DNA of 64,000 nt from Prevotella sp. UBA2739 (GTDB lineage Bacteria; Bacteroidota; Bacteroidia; Bacteroidales; Bacteroidaceae): positions 24,750-88,749 of the forward strand of contig DEJV01000002.1 in the NCBI GenBank assembly GCA_002353525.1, given 5' to 3'. Of this stretch, positions 52,823-61,178 are shown piece by piece (within the stretch, counting starts at the first letter, position 1; every line of letters starts with the position of its first letter). The notes beneath the pieces were generated by a model, which was given only the letters and a program-made list of their open reading frames with translations, was not told where the DNA came from and did not search any database. The translations under genes and the position numbers were made by a program.

Positions 52823-55800
52823 ATGAATAATCTGATAAAGAAAATGTTTGTTTTGTCTGTCGCATGCACCTTATTTGCAAGTGTGTGTGCTCAGGAAAAA
52901 ACGATGAAAGCCTATATGGTGGCCGATGCCCATTTAGACACACAGTGGAACTGGGATGTGCAAGCTACTATTCGTGACCATATAAAGAATACTCTTGATC
53001 AAAATCTTATGCTGCTCAAGAAATATCCAAACTATATTTTCAACTTCGAGGGTGGTGTGAAATATGCTTGGATGAAAGAGTATTATCCCCTACAGTATGA
53101 GGAAATGAAACGATATATAGCTAATGGGCGCTGGCATATTGCTGGCAGTAGCTGGGATGCCAACGAGGCCATCATAAGCTCACCCGAGTCGTTCTTGCGT
53201 AACATCCTGCTTGGACAGACCTTCTATCGCAAAGAGTTCAATACCGAGGGAACAGACATTTTCCTACCCGATTGTTTCGGATTTGGGTATACACTGCCCA
53301 CGTTGGCCAAGCATTGTGGGCTGATAGGCTTCTCGTCACAAAAACTCGTTTGGCGTACCAAACCTTTCTATGAGGGCAACCGCCGTTATCCGTTTACCAT
53401 CGGCTTGTGGCAGGGCATCGATGGCAGTCGCATCATGATGACCCACGGCTTTGGTTATGCTGAGCGTTATCATGATGAGGATCTTTCTAATAGTGAGCAA
53501 CTGATGAAGGAAATTGGTGAAAGCCCTCTTGGTATTATATATCGTTATTATGGTACGGGCGACATTGGCGGTTCGCCTACCATCGCTTCGGTGCGGTCGG
53601 TAGAGAAGGGTATAAAAGGTAACGGCCCCATACAAGTAAAGAGTGCTACTAGCGATCAGCTCTATCATGATTATTTGCCTTATGAGGATCATCCGGAATT
53701 GCCTGTCTTCGATGGTGAACTGCCAATGGATGTTCATGGAAACGCTTGTTATACCTCACAAGCGGCCATGAAACTCTACAACCGGCAGAATGAGCATCTT
53801 GGCGATGCGGCTGAGCGCACGGCTGTGATGGCCGACTGGCTGGGAGCCGCTAAGTATCCTGCCTCTCGGTTGACGGAGAATTGGCAGCGTGTGATTTGGC
53901 ATCAGTTTCATGACGATGTGACGGGCACGAGCATTCCCCGTGCCTATGAGTTTTCGTGGAACGATGAGCTGCTGGGCTTAAAAACATTTGCCGATGTGAT
54001 GACGCATAGCGTATCGGCTGTTGCGCGAGAACTAGACACACAAGTGGCAGGTCAGCCCATCGTGGTGTATAATAACGAGACATTCCCCGTAGCTTCTATC
54101 GCTCGAGTAGCACTTGCCGATGCTCGTCGTTATCAAGTGTCGGGGCCTGACGGGAAAAAGGTGGCCTCGCAAACTGTGATGCACAATGGCAAACCTTATT
54201 TGCTGTTCGAGGCGAAGGTCGGCCCTACAGGATTTGCCGTGTACAGTATGAAAGAGGCAGGCAGGGCTTCAGAACAGGAGTTGGCAGCACGACGGATAGA
54301 GTCTGCGCGGTATGCGCTCACCGTAGACGAGCATGGTGATATTGTATCGCTGATTGACAAACAGGTTGGAAAGGAGCTGGTGGCTGCAGGCAAGAGCATC
54401 CGGCTCGTGGTGTTCGACGATTGCAGATCGGAACGATGGCCTGCATGGGAAATACAGAAAGTCACACTCGACAAGACGCCTTTGCCCATACACGAAGATG
54501 TGCAGATTACTGCAGAACAAGGGACGCTGCGCCATACGCTGGTGATAAGAAAGAAATATGGCAAAACAGACATTGTGCAGCGCATTCATCTGTATGAAGG
54601 CAGCCTTTCCGAGCGTATCGACATCGAGAACGAGGTGGACTGGCGTTCGCCTAATGCTTTGCTCAAGGCTGAGTTCCCACTCAGTGTAAGCAACGAAGAG
54701 GCAACCTACGACATCGGACTGGGCAGCGTGCGACGGGGCAACAACCGCGACAATTTGTTTGAGGTGTATGCTCACCAGTGGGCTGACCTCACCGATCGTT
54801 CTGGCGATGATGGTGTCACACTGCTGAACGATTCGCGTTATGGTTGGGACAAACCCGCCGACAACACACTGCGGCTCTCGTTGCTCTATTCGCCCAAAAC
54901 AGGAAAGAGCTATGCCTATCAAGCACAACAGGACTTTGGGCATCATGTGTTTACCTATAGCATAGTGGGGCACAGTGGACAGCTGGATGCCACGAAAGCA
55001 GTGCAGAGGGCCGATCTCCTGAACAGTCCGCTACGTACTTTCGTGTCTCCGAAACACAAGGGCAGGCTAGGACGGGAGTTCTCGTTCGTGAGTACCGACA
55101 ATCCGCATGTGTTTGTCAAGGCACTGAAGCGGGCCGAGGTGAGCGACGAGTATGTGGTGCGTGTATACGAGATGAGCGGACATTCACGGCAGAAGGCTCA
55201 TATCCGTTTTGCGGCAGACATAGTGAAGGCTGTTGAGGCCGACGGCACGGAGCGTGCCATCGGAGCAGCCATCTTCCAGGGCAAGGAACTGCAAGTGGAG
55301 ATCAATCCCTACAGCGTGAAAACTTATAAGGTGGTCTTGGCAAAAAGTAAACAGTTCGAGGTTCGTGGTGATGCGGAGGCAAACAACTGTCAGCGCATTT
55401 CTCTTCCGTTCGACCGGCATTGCTTCAGTTATAATGCTTTTCGGAGCGCAGCCGACTTTGAGGGCGGATATAGCTATGCTGCAGAACTGCTGCCCGACAA
55501 GGGTATGGAGGTGGACGGTATTCCTTACAGTTTTGGTGAGAAAGATGCGGCCAACGGTCTTTCGTGCCGGGGCAATATCATCCAGTTGCCACAGGGCAAA
55601 GGTGCCCGCAAGCTGCATTTGTTGGTTGCTTCCGACAGCGACGACCGCGAGGTATCGTTTAGGGTAGGGAAGAGGCGCAAGAGCGTGATGGTGCCTTACT
55701 ACACGGGTTTCGTAGGACAGTGGGGGCACGACGGCCATACCACTGGCTATCTGAAAGATGCACAGGTGGCATGGGTGGGCACTCATCGCCATTCGTCTGA

Positions 55801-56431
55801 GGGCGACGAGCCATACGAGTTGACCTATATGTTCCATGTGGCGCTCGATATTCCGGAGGGTATCGGCGAGGTGCAATTGCCCGACGATGCCCACGTGGTG
55901 GTGTTTGCCGCTACGGTGGCGAACGATGTTGCGCTTGTGGCGCCTGCGGCACCCTTGTTCGAAACGTCTTTGTTGCCTGGCGATGCGCCATTGACTGTGG
56001 CACAGACAAAAGCCGCAGGGCAGAACCTGTTGAAGGATGCTGCCATCGTGGCCGTCTCTGGCGAGGTGAATCACGGGGAACGCGCGGCCCTGCTGGTGGA
56101 TGGCAACGAGCAAACCAAATGGTGCGACAACCAGGCGGCGCCCAACTACGTGGTGTTCGACCTGGGCAGGCGCTGTGTGGTCAGCCGGTGGCGACTGTTG
56201 AATGCTGCTTGCGAGCAGGCTTCGTACATTACACGAACATGCTTGTTGCAGGGACGTAATGCTCCTGACGAGGAGTGGCGCACGCTGGACATGATCGACG
56301 GGAACAGGAAGAACCGGGTGGACAGGAGCTTCGCACCCAGTGAAGTGCGCTATGTCCGCCTCTATGTGGTGAGCCCGACACAAGGCCTCGACGCAGCCGC
56401 ACGTATTTACGAGTTTGAGTTGTTGGAGTGA
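52823..56431 (+). CDS. secreted GH38 alpha-mannosidase with C-terminal F5/8-type carbohydrate-binding domain
   Basis: 1202 residues with a signal peptide. DAHLDTQWNW (His37, Asp39) is the GH38 zinc site. FLPDCFGFGYTLP (Asp150) carries the nucleophile, and HQFHDDVTGTSIPRAY the third zinc-binding segment. The large C-terminal beta domains are typical. The last 150 residues look like a discoidin/F5/8 type C module (LLVDGNEQTKWCDNQ, YVVFDLGRRCVVSRWRL). It should trim alpha-mannose from glycans. It closes the GH31-SusF-GH18-C10 series, whose combination fits glycoprotein breakdown (inference). A 474-codon antisense ORF over its end is a shadow. Confidence 0.9.
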   Translation: MNNLIKKMFVLSVACTLFASVCAQEKTMKAYMVADAHLDTQWNWDVQATIRDHIKNTLDQNLMLLKKYPNYIFNFEGGVKYAWMKEYYPLQYEEMKRYIANGRWHIAGSSWDANEAIISSPESFLRNILLGQTFYRKEFNTEGTDIFLPDCFGFGYTLPTLAKHCGLIGFSSQKLVWRTKPFYEGNRRYPFTIGLWQGIDGSRIMMTHGFGYAERYHDEDLSNSEQLMKEIGESPLGIIYRYYGTGDIGGSPTIASVRSVEKGIKGNGPIQVKSATSDQLYHDYLPYEDHPELPVFDGELPMDVHGNACYTSQAAMKLYNRQNEHLGDAAERTAVMADWLGAAKYPASRLTENWQRVIWHQFHDDVTGTSIPRAYEFSWNDELLGLKTFADVMTHSVSAVARELDTQVAGQPIVVYNNETFPVASIARVALADARRYQVSGPDGKKVASQTVMHNGKPYLLFEAKVGPTGFAVYSMKEAGRASEQELAARRIESARYALTVDEHGDIVSLIDKQVGKELVAAGKSIRLVVFDDCRSERWPAWEIQKVTLDKTPLPIHEDVQITAEQGTLRHTLVIRKKYGKTDIVQRIHLYEGSLSERIDIENEVDWRSPNALLKAEFPLSVSNEEATYDIGLGSVRRGNNRDNLFEVYAHQWADLTDRSGDDGVTLLNDSRYGWDKPADNTLRLSLLYSPKTGKSYAYQAQQDFGHHVFTYSIVGHSGQLDATKAVQRADLLNSPLRTFVSPKHKGRLGREFSFVSTDNPHVFVKALKRAEVSDEYVVRVYEMSGHSRQKAHIRFAADIVKAVEADGTERAIGAAIFQGKELQVEINPYSVKTYKVVLAKSKQFEVRGDAEANNCQRISLPFDRHCFSYNAFRSAADFEGGYSYAAELLPDKGMEVDGIPYSFGEKDAANGLSCRGNIIQLPQGKGARKLHLLVASDSDDREVSFRVGKRRKSVMVPYYTGFVGQWGHDGHTTGYLKDAQVAWVGTHRHSSEGDEPYELTYMFHVALDIPEGIGEVQLPDDAHVVVFAATVANDVALVAPAAPLFETSLLPGDAPLTVAQTKAAGQNLLKDAAIVAVSGEVNHGERAALLVDGNEQTKWCDNQAAPNYVVFDLGRRCVVSRWRLLNAACEQASYITRTCLLQGRNAPDEEWRTLDMIDGNRKNRVDRSFAPSEVRYVRLYVVSPTQGLDAAARIYEFELLE

Positions 56432-56470
56432 GAAAGTTGTTACTTCCGACGCAAAAAACCGACTAAACTG

Positions 56471-56501
56471 TTTGTGTTTTGCCGATAAATGCTTACATTT
56501 G
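56471..56501 (+). promoter_or_regulatory. promoter of the ABC exporter genes
   Basis: TTTG (56471-56474) and TACATTTG (56494-56501) are 19 bp apart. The predicted start point is only about 5 nt before the ATG at 56511, so the mRNA may be nearly leaderless. Confidence 0.65.
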
Positions 56502-56510
56502 CAAGTAGTT

Positions 56511-58544
56511 ATGATACGGACACTATACAAACAGATAGGGGCGTACAAGAAGGCATCGCTGCTCACTCCGCTGCTGACGGCCTGCGAGGTGGTGATGGAC
56601 GTGCTCATACCCTACGTCACGGCCTCGCTGATAGACAAGGGTCTGTCGGCGGGCAACATGCAGAATGTGTATCTTTATGGCGCCGTCATGCTGGGCATGG
56701 CTTTTCTGAGCCTGGCCTTCGGCATCGGGGCGGCACGTGCGGCCTCGTATGCCTCGAGCGGCTTTGCCAGCAACCTGCGGCGGGCCATGTATCGCAACAT
56801 CCAGCGGTTCTCGTTTGCCGACATCGACAAGTTCTCGGCGGCGGGACTGGTGACGCGTATGACCACCGACGTGAGCAACCTGCAGGGAGCCTATCAGCAG
56901 ATACTGAGGGTAACGGTGCGCGCGCCCTTCAGGCTGGTGCTGAGTGTGGTGATGTGCTTGCTGATCGACGCGCGGCTTAGCATCATCTTCATAGTGGCCA
57001 TGGTCATCCTCTCGTTCTCCATCGGGTATATCATCTCGCATGTGTCGAAGCTGTTCACGAAGGTGTATCAGCAGTACGACCAGCTGAACCAGAGCGTGCA
57101 GGAGAACGTGGCCGCCATCAGGGTGGTGAAGGCATTTGTGCGCGAGGACTACGAGAACGAGAAGTTTGCGCGTGCTGCCGAGGGACTGTATCGGTTGTTT
57201 GTGCGGGCAGAGACGCTGATGGCCTGGAACCACCCGGTGATGAACATGGTGGTGTATGGCTGCATCATCGCCCTGTCGTGGTGGGGTGCGCACTTCATTG
57301 TGGGTGGCACGCTGACGACGGGCGAGCTGACCTCGCTGTTCACCTATGTGATGTCGATATTGATGTCGCTGATGATGCTCAGCATGATTTTCGTGATGCT
57401 GACGCAGAGTGCTGCCAGCGGCCAGCGTGTGGCAGAGATCATCAACGAGGAACCCGACATCAAGAATCCCGACCATGCGCTGACGGAAGTGCCCGACGGC
57501 AGCATCAGCTTCAGCCACGTACGCTTCGACTACACTTCTGCAAGTGAAAAGTTACAAGTTACAAGTGACAAGCTTAACGCAAGTGACAAGTTACAAGTGA
57601 AAAGTGACAAGTATGATTACTCTCAAGGCAGAGACTCTAACTCGGAAGGTAATCATACCTCTCACCTCTCACCTGTCACTTCTCACTTAGGCAGTGCCTC
57701 CAACTCGGAAGGTAATCATACCTCTCAGTTATCACCTGTCAACTCTCACCTCGAAAACACCTCTCACCTCGAAAACACTTCTCACTTGTCACCTGTCAAC
57801 TCTCACCTAAAAAAGCATCGCCGTTCGGCGCTCTACGACGTGACGTTCAGCGTGCGGCCGGGCGAGACTATTGGTGTGATTGGCGGTACGGGCAGCGGAA
57901 AATCGTCGTTGGTCAACCTGATCAGCCGACTGTATGACGTGACGCAAGGATCGGTCTGCGTGGGTGGGCACGATGTGCGCGAGTATGACTTGACTACTCT
58001 CAGAAATGCCGTGTCGGTGGTGCTGCAGCAGAATGTGCTCTTCAGCGGCACCGTGCTCGACAATCTGCGATGGGGCAAGGAAGACGCCACGCTGGAGGAG
58101 TGCCGCCAGGCTTGCCGTTGGGCACAGGCCGACGAGTTTGTGGAGCAGATGCCCGACGGCTACGACACCTGGATAGAGCAGGGGGGAACAAACGTGTCGG
58201 GCGGACAGAAACAGCGGTTGTGCATCGCACGGGCATTGCTGAAGCAACCTAAGATACTGGTGCTCGACGACTCGACGAGCGCATGCGACACGGCCACCGA
58301 CGCCAAGATAAGAAAAGCCTTCAGCGAGGAACTGCCAGGAATGACGAAGATGATAATAGCGCAGCGCATTGCCAGCGTGAAGGATTGCGACCGCATACTA
58401 GTGCTCGACAACGGAATGATAACGGGCTACGACACCCACGAGAACTTGCTGAAGACGAACAACCTGTATCAGGAAATCTATAGGATTCAGACGGAGGCCG
58501 GCGGTGATTTCGACAAACCTGATGAAAAAGGAGGTGCGGCATGA
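56511..58544 (+). CDS. ABC exporter half-transporter A (degenerate Walker B) with 90-residue repeat insert
   Basis: 677 residues from the ATG at 56511. Six membrane helices occupy about 1-320 (ABC exporter type I). The nucleotide-binding domain carries GGTGSGKSS (Walker A), VSGGQKQR (signature) and ILVLDDSTSACD (Walker B), with Asp in place of the catalytic Glu, as in one half of heterodimeric exporters. Between FDYTS and RRSALYDV, about residues 343-433 are repeat-derived (SEKLQVTSDKLNASDKLQVK...SPVNSHLENTSHLE). Normal proteins have only a short loop there. The stop overlaps the next start by ATGA. Substrate unknown. Confidence 0.9.
   Translation: MIRTLYKQIGAYKKASLLTPLLTACEVVMDVLIPYVTASLIDKGLSAGNMQNVYLYGAVMLGMAFLSLAFGIGAARAASYASSGFASNLRRAMYRNIQRFSFADIDKFSAAGLVTRMTTDVSNLQGAYQQILRVTVRAPFRLVLSVVMCLLIDARLSIIFIVAMVILSFSIGYIISHVSKLFTKVYQQYDQLNQSVQENVAAIRVVKAFVREDYENEKFARAAEGLYRLFVRAETLMAWNHPVMNMVVYGCIIALSWWGAHFIVGGTLTTGELTSLFTYVMSILMSLMMLSMIFVMLTQSAASGQRVAEIINEEPDIKNPDHALTEVPDGSISFSHVRFDYTSASEKLQVTSDKLNASDKLQVKSDKYDYSQGRDSNSEGNHTSHLSPVTSHLGSASNSEGNHTSQLSPVNSHLENTSHLENTSHLSPVNSHLKKHRRSALYDVTFSVRPGETIGVIGGTGSGKSSLVNLISRLYDVTQGSVCVGGHDVREYDLTTLRNAVSVVLQQNVLFSGTVLDNLRWGKEDATLEECRQACRWAQADEFVEQMPDGYDTWIEQGGTNVSGGQKQRLCIARALLKQPKILVLDDSTSACDTATDAKIRKAFSEELPGMTKMIIAQRIASVKDCDRILVLDNGMITGYDTHENLLKTNNLYQEIYRIQTEAGGDFDKPDEKGGAA
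57538..57809. repeat. type I repeat inserted in frame within the ABC exporter gene
   Basis: Left arm GTGAAAAGTTACAAGTTACA and AAGTGACAAGTTACAAGTG. A full core at 57612-57657 (TATGATTACTCTCAAGGCAG...GAAGGTAATCATA) and a second, half core at about 57690-57720 follow. Right arms (CTCTCACCTGTCACTTCTC, CTCACCTCGAAAACACCTC) complete it. The total, about 272 bp, leaves the reading frame open: one of the three frames is free of stops. Confidence 0.9.
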
Positions 58545-60451
58545 GACAACCTAATTTCAACCAACGCGGACACGGACAAAGGGCCCAGGCCGGATTCCAG
58601 AAAGTGGACAAGGAAAAACGACAGATATTGTGGCGGCTGACGAAGTATGTGATGCGGCATTACAAATTCTCGTGTCTGGCCGTGATGGTGTGCATTGGCA
58701 TATCGAGCGTCACCACACTGGCATCCACCCTCTTCACCCGGACGCTGATAGACGATTATATCGTGCCGTTGACGCAGGTGGACAATCCCGAGTATGCGTC
58801 GCTGGCACAGGCCCTCTTCAAACTGGCCATCATCCTGCTGTTCGGTGTGGTGTGTTCTTTCACCTACAACCGACTGATGATCAACGTGAGCCAGGGCACG
58901 CTGCTCCGGCTGCGCAAGGCTCTGTTTGAGCACATGGAGAAGCTGCCTGTAAGTTATTTCGACTCGCGCTCACATGGCGACGTGATGTCTACTTATACCA
59001 ACGACGTAGACACACTGCGACAGATGATCGGCTCGAGCCTTCCACAGGTGTTCAACAGCATCATCTCGCTGTTGGTGACGTTTGCTTCGATGGTGGTGCT
59101 GAGCATCCCGCTGACGATGGTCAGCATCGTGATGGCCATCGTCATGATGGTGACAACGACCAAGTTGGGCACGCGCTCGAGGGCTTTTTTCAAGACGCAG
59201 CAACAGAAACTGGCCGAGGTGAACGGATTCATTGAGGAAATGATGACCGGGCAAAAGGTGGTGAAGGTGTTTTGCCATGAGGAGAAGGCTATCAGGAAGT
59301 TTGAGAAGATCAATGAAGAGCTGCGCAGCAGTAACTATAATGCTAACAAAATTGCCAACATCGTAATGCCGGTGAATGGCAACCTGGGTAACCTGGGATA
59401 TGTGCTCATTGCCGTGGTGGGAGCTACCGTGGCTCTCTCACCCGTCACCTCTCAGCTCTCCCCCCTCACTTCTCACCTCACATTGGGAACCATTGTGGCT
59501 TTCCTGACGCTGAACAAGAGTTTCACCCAGCCTATTTCGCATCTCAGCCAGCAGATCAACAGTGTGCTGAATGCTTCGGTGGGTGCAGAACGCGTGTTTG
59601 CCCTGATGGATGCAGAACCTGAGACCGACAAGGGCAGCTGGGTGATGAAAGACGGACACTGGGTGCTGGCCGACGATTCGCAAAATGCAGCCACAAGCAA
59701 GCCGCCGGTTGCCATACAGGGCGATGTGGACTTCAAAGATGTGGAGTTCAGTTATGTGCCGGAGAAGCAGGTGCTGTTTGATATTGACATCAATACGAAC
59801 CCTGGGCAGAAGATTGCTTTTGTGGGTGGCACCGGAGCAGGCAAGACAACGGTCATCAATCTGATTAACCGTTTCTATGATGTGCAGAAAGGACGCATCC
59901 TGTTCGACGGCATTCCCATTAACGAAATACGGAAGTCGAGTCTGAGACATTGTCTGGGAATGGTGCTGCAAGAGACTCATCTGTTTACGGGCAGTGTGCT
60001 CGACAATATCCGCTACGGACGGCTCGACGCTACCGACGAAGAGTGCATGGCAGCAGCACAATTGGTGGGTGCCCACGACTTTATCCGTCGTTTGGCTAAC
60101 GGTTATCACACCATGCTGAATGGCGATGGAGGCAATCTGAGTCAGGGCGAGCGGCAGCTGTTGGCCATTGCCCGTGCGGCCATTGCCAATCCGCCGGTAT
60201 TGATTCTCGACGAGGCTACTTCGAGCATCGACACACGTACCGAGACACTCGTACAGCGTGGCATGGACTCGCTGATGAAGGGTCGCACGACCTTTGTCAT
60301 TGCCCACCGTCTTTCTACGGTTCGCAACTCCGATATGATCAATGTGATGGATCATGGGCGCATCATCGAGCAGGGCAACCATGATCAGTTGCTCGCCCTG
60401 AAAGGTAAATACTATCAGCTTTACACTGGCGACGACTCTATGTTGAAATAG
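58541..60451 (+). CDS. ABC exporter half-transporter B (catalytic site intact)
   Basis: 636 residues. A basic N-terminus precedes six membrane helices (for example LAVMVCIGISSVTTLASTLF). The nucleotide-binding domain has GGTGAGKTT, LSQGERQLLAIARA (a variant signature) and LILDEATSSID with the catalytic Glu. It pairs with the preceding half, giving one canonical and one degenerate ATP site, as in TmrAB/BmrCD-type exporters. Residues of about 301-314 (SPVTSQLSPLTSHLT), between membrane segments 5 and 6, look repeat-derived. Confidence 0.9.
   Translation: MRQPNFNQRGHGQRAQAGFQKVDKEKRQILWRLTKYVMRHYKFSCLAVMVCIGISSVTTLASTLFTRTLIDDYIVPLTQVDNPEYASLAQALFKLAIILLFGVVCSFTYNRLMINVSQGTLLRLRKALFEHMEKLPVSYFDSRSHGDVMSTYTNDVDTLRQMIGSSLPQVFNSIISLLVTFASMVVLSIPLTMVSIVMAIVMMVTTTKLGTRSRAFFKTQQQKLAEVNGFIEEMMTGQKVVKVFCHEEKAIRKFEKINEELRSSNYNANKIANIVMPVNGNLGNLGYVLIAVVGATVALSPVTSQLSPLTSHLTLGTIVAFLTLNKSFTQPISHLSQQINSVLNASVGAERVFALMDAEPETDKGSWVMKDGHWVLADDSQNAATSKPPVAIQGDVDFKDVEFSYVPEKQVLFDIDINTNPGQKIAFVGGTGAGKTTVINLINRFYDVQKGRILFDGIPINEIRKSSLRHCLGMVLQETHLFTGSVLDNIRYGRLDATDEECMAAAQLVGAHDFIRRLANGYHTMLNGDGGNLSQGERQLLAIARAAIANPPVLILDEATSSIDTRTETLVQRGMDSLMKGRTTFVIAHRLSTVRNSDMINVMDHGRIIEQGNHDQLLALKGKYYQLYTGDDSMLK
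59444..59483. repeat. short type I arm inside the second ABC exporter gene
   Basis: CACCCGTCACCTCTCAGCTC followed by TCACTTCTCACCTCAC is the same degenerate tandem as the type I right arms. It is in frame and encodes a Ser/Thr/Leu/Pro-rich loop before TLGTIVAFLTL. Confidence 0.6.
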
Positions 60452-60488
60452 GGTAGGCAGTTATCGTTAACGTTATCGTTCTAAAAGA

Positions 60489-60530
60489 GGGATTTTCCTT
60501 TATCATATAGGGAAAATCCCCCTTTTCTTT
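60489..60530 (+). terminator. rho-independent terminator of the ABC exporter genes
   Basis: GGGATTTTCC (60489-60498) and GGAAAATCCC (60511-60520) form a perfect 10-bp stem with a 12-nt loop, then CCTTTTCTTT. Confidence 0.85.
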
Positions 60531-60542
60531 AGGATGATTCCC

Positions 60543-60573
60543 TTGTTGGGCATGGCAGAAAGCATTATCTTTG
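60543..60573 (+). promoter_or_regulatory. promoter of the small exported protein gene
   Basis: TTG (60543-60545) and TATCTTTG (60566-60573) are 20 bp apart, a good Bacteroidetes match. The leader is about 40 nt. Confidence 0.65.
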
Positions 60574-60617
60574 CCAATGAAAACAACAAGATGTTTAATC
60601 ATTAAAATAAAAAGAAT

Positions 60618-60980
60618 ATGAAAAAGATGATACTAACCATGGTCATGATGATGACGATAGCCATCTCGGCCAGCGCAATGACATACCGTGAGGCTCGCAA
60701 CTATGCCAGAGTCATGTCGGACAAACTGTCGTATGAACTTCGTCTCACGAACCGCCAGTATCGCGAGGTGTATGACATCTACTACCGCTATGCTGAGAAT
60801 CCGGTGAGGAAAGACCACGCACTGAGACTCGTGCTCACTCCTCGTCAGTATGATAAGTATTTGATGATGCACCGGGCTCCTGTAGTTGCCCATCGTCATC
60901 ATCCTGTAGTGGTGAAGACTCACAAGTATGCACATAAGGCTCCGGTAGGTCGCAGGACAGTCGTTCACACTCGTTGGTAA
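60618..60980 (+). CDS. small exported His-rich protein, hypothetical
   Basis: 120 residues. The signal peptide (MKKMILTMVMMMTIAISASA) is followed by a helical domain (YREARNYARVMSDKLSYELRLTNRQYREVYDIYYRY) reminiscent of LTxxQ-type periplasmic helical proteins, and a His-rich tail (HRAPVVAHRHHPVVVKTHKY). The His cluster could bind metal (inference). It stands alone, with its own promoter and terminator. No family is assigned. Confidence 0.65.
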   Translation: MKKMILTMVMMMTIAISASAMTYREARNYARVMSDKLSYELRLTNRQYREVYDIYYRYAENPVRKDHALRLVLTPRQYDKYLMMHRAPVVAHRHHPVVVKTHKYAHKAPVGRRTVVHTRW

Positions 60981-61064
60981 CGCACGGATGCGTAACCGTT
61001 GCAGTTCCATAATTCTGATTATATACCTTCGCGTGAGTGAAGTCCATGATTGTTAAAACAAATA

Positions 61065-61095
61065 GAGGCGGGGCACGAGCTGCCCTGCCTCTTTT
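61065..61095 (+). terminator. rho-independent terminator of the small exported protein gene
   Basis: GAGGCGGGGCA (61065-61075) pairs with TGCCCTGCCTC (61081-61091), 11 bp with one G-T pair and a 5-nt loop, followed by TTTT. A type I repeat starts directly after it. Confidence 0.8.
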
Positions 61096-61177
61096 AGTGA
61101 AAAGTATGATTACTCTCTAGGCATTGTCTCTAGCTCGGAAGGTAATCACACTTCTCCCTTCTTCCTTCTCCCTTCTC
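61096..61177. repeat. type I modular repeat, short copy
   Basis: A short left arm (AGTGAAAAG), core at about 61105-61150 (TATGATTACTCTCTAGGCAT...GGAAGGTAATCACA) and a right arm of CTTCTCCCTTCTTCCTTCTC units. It lies between two convergent genes and ends at the sdaA stop codon. Confidence 0.8.
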
Positions 61178-61178
61178 T

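Noticed and set aside
55184..56608. 474-codon minus-strand ORF over the end of the GH38 gene
   Set aside because: It is antisense to the F5/8-like domain of a well-supported enzyme, with no motif of its own.
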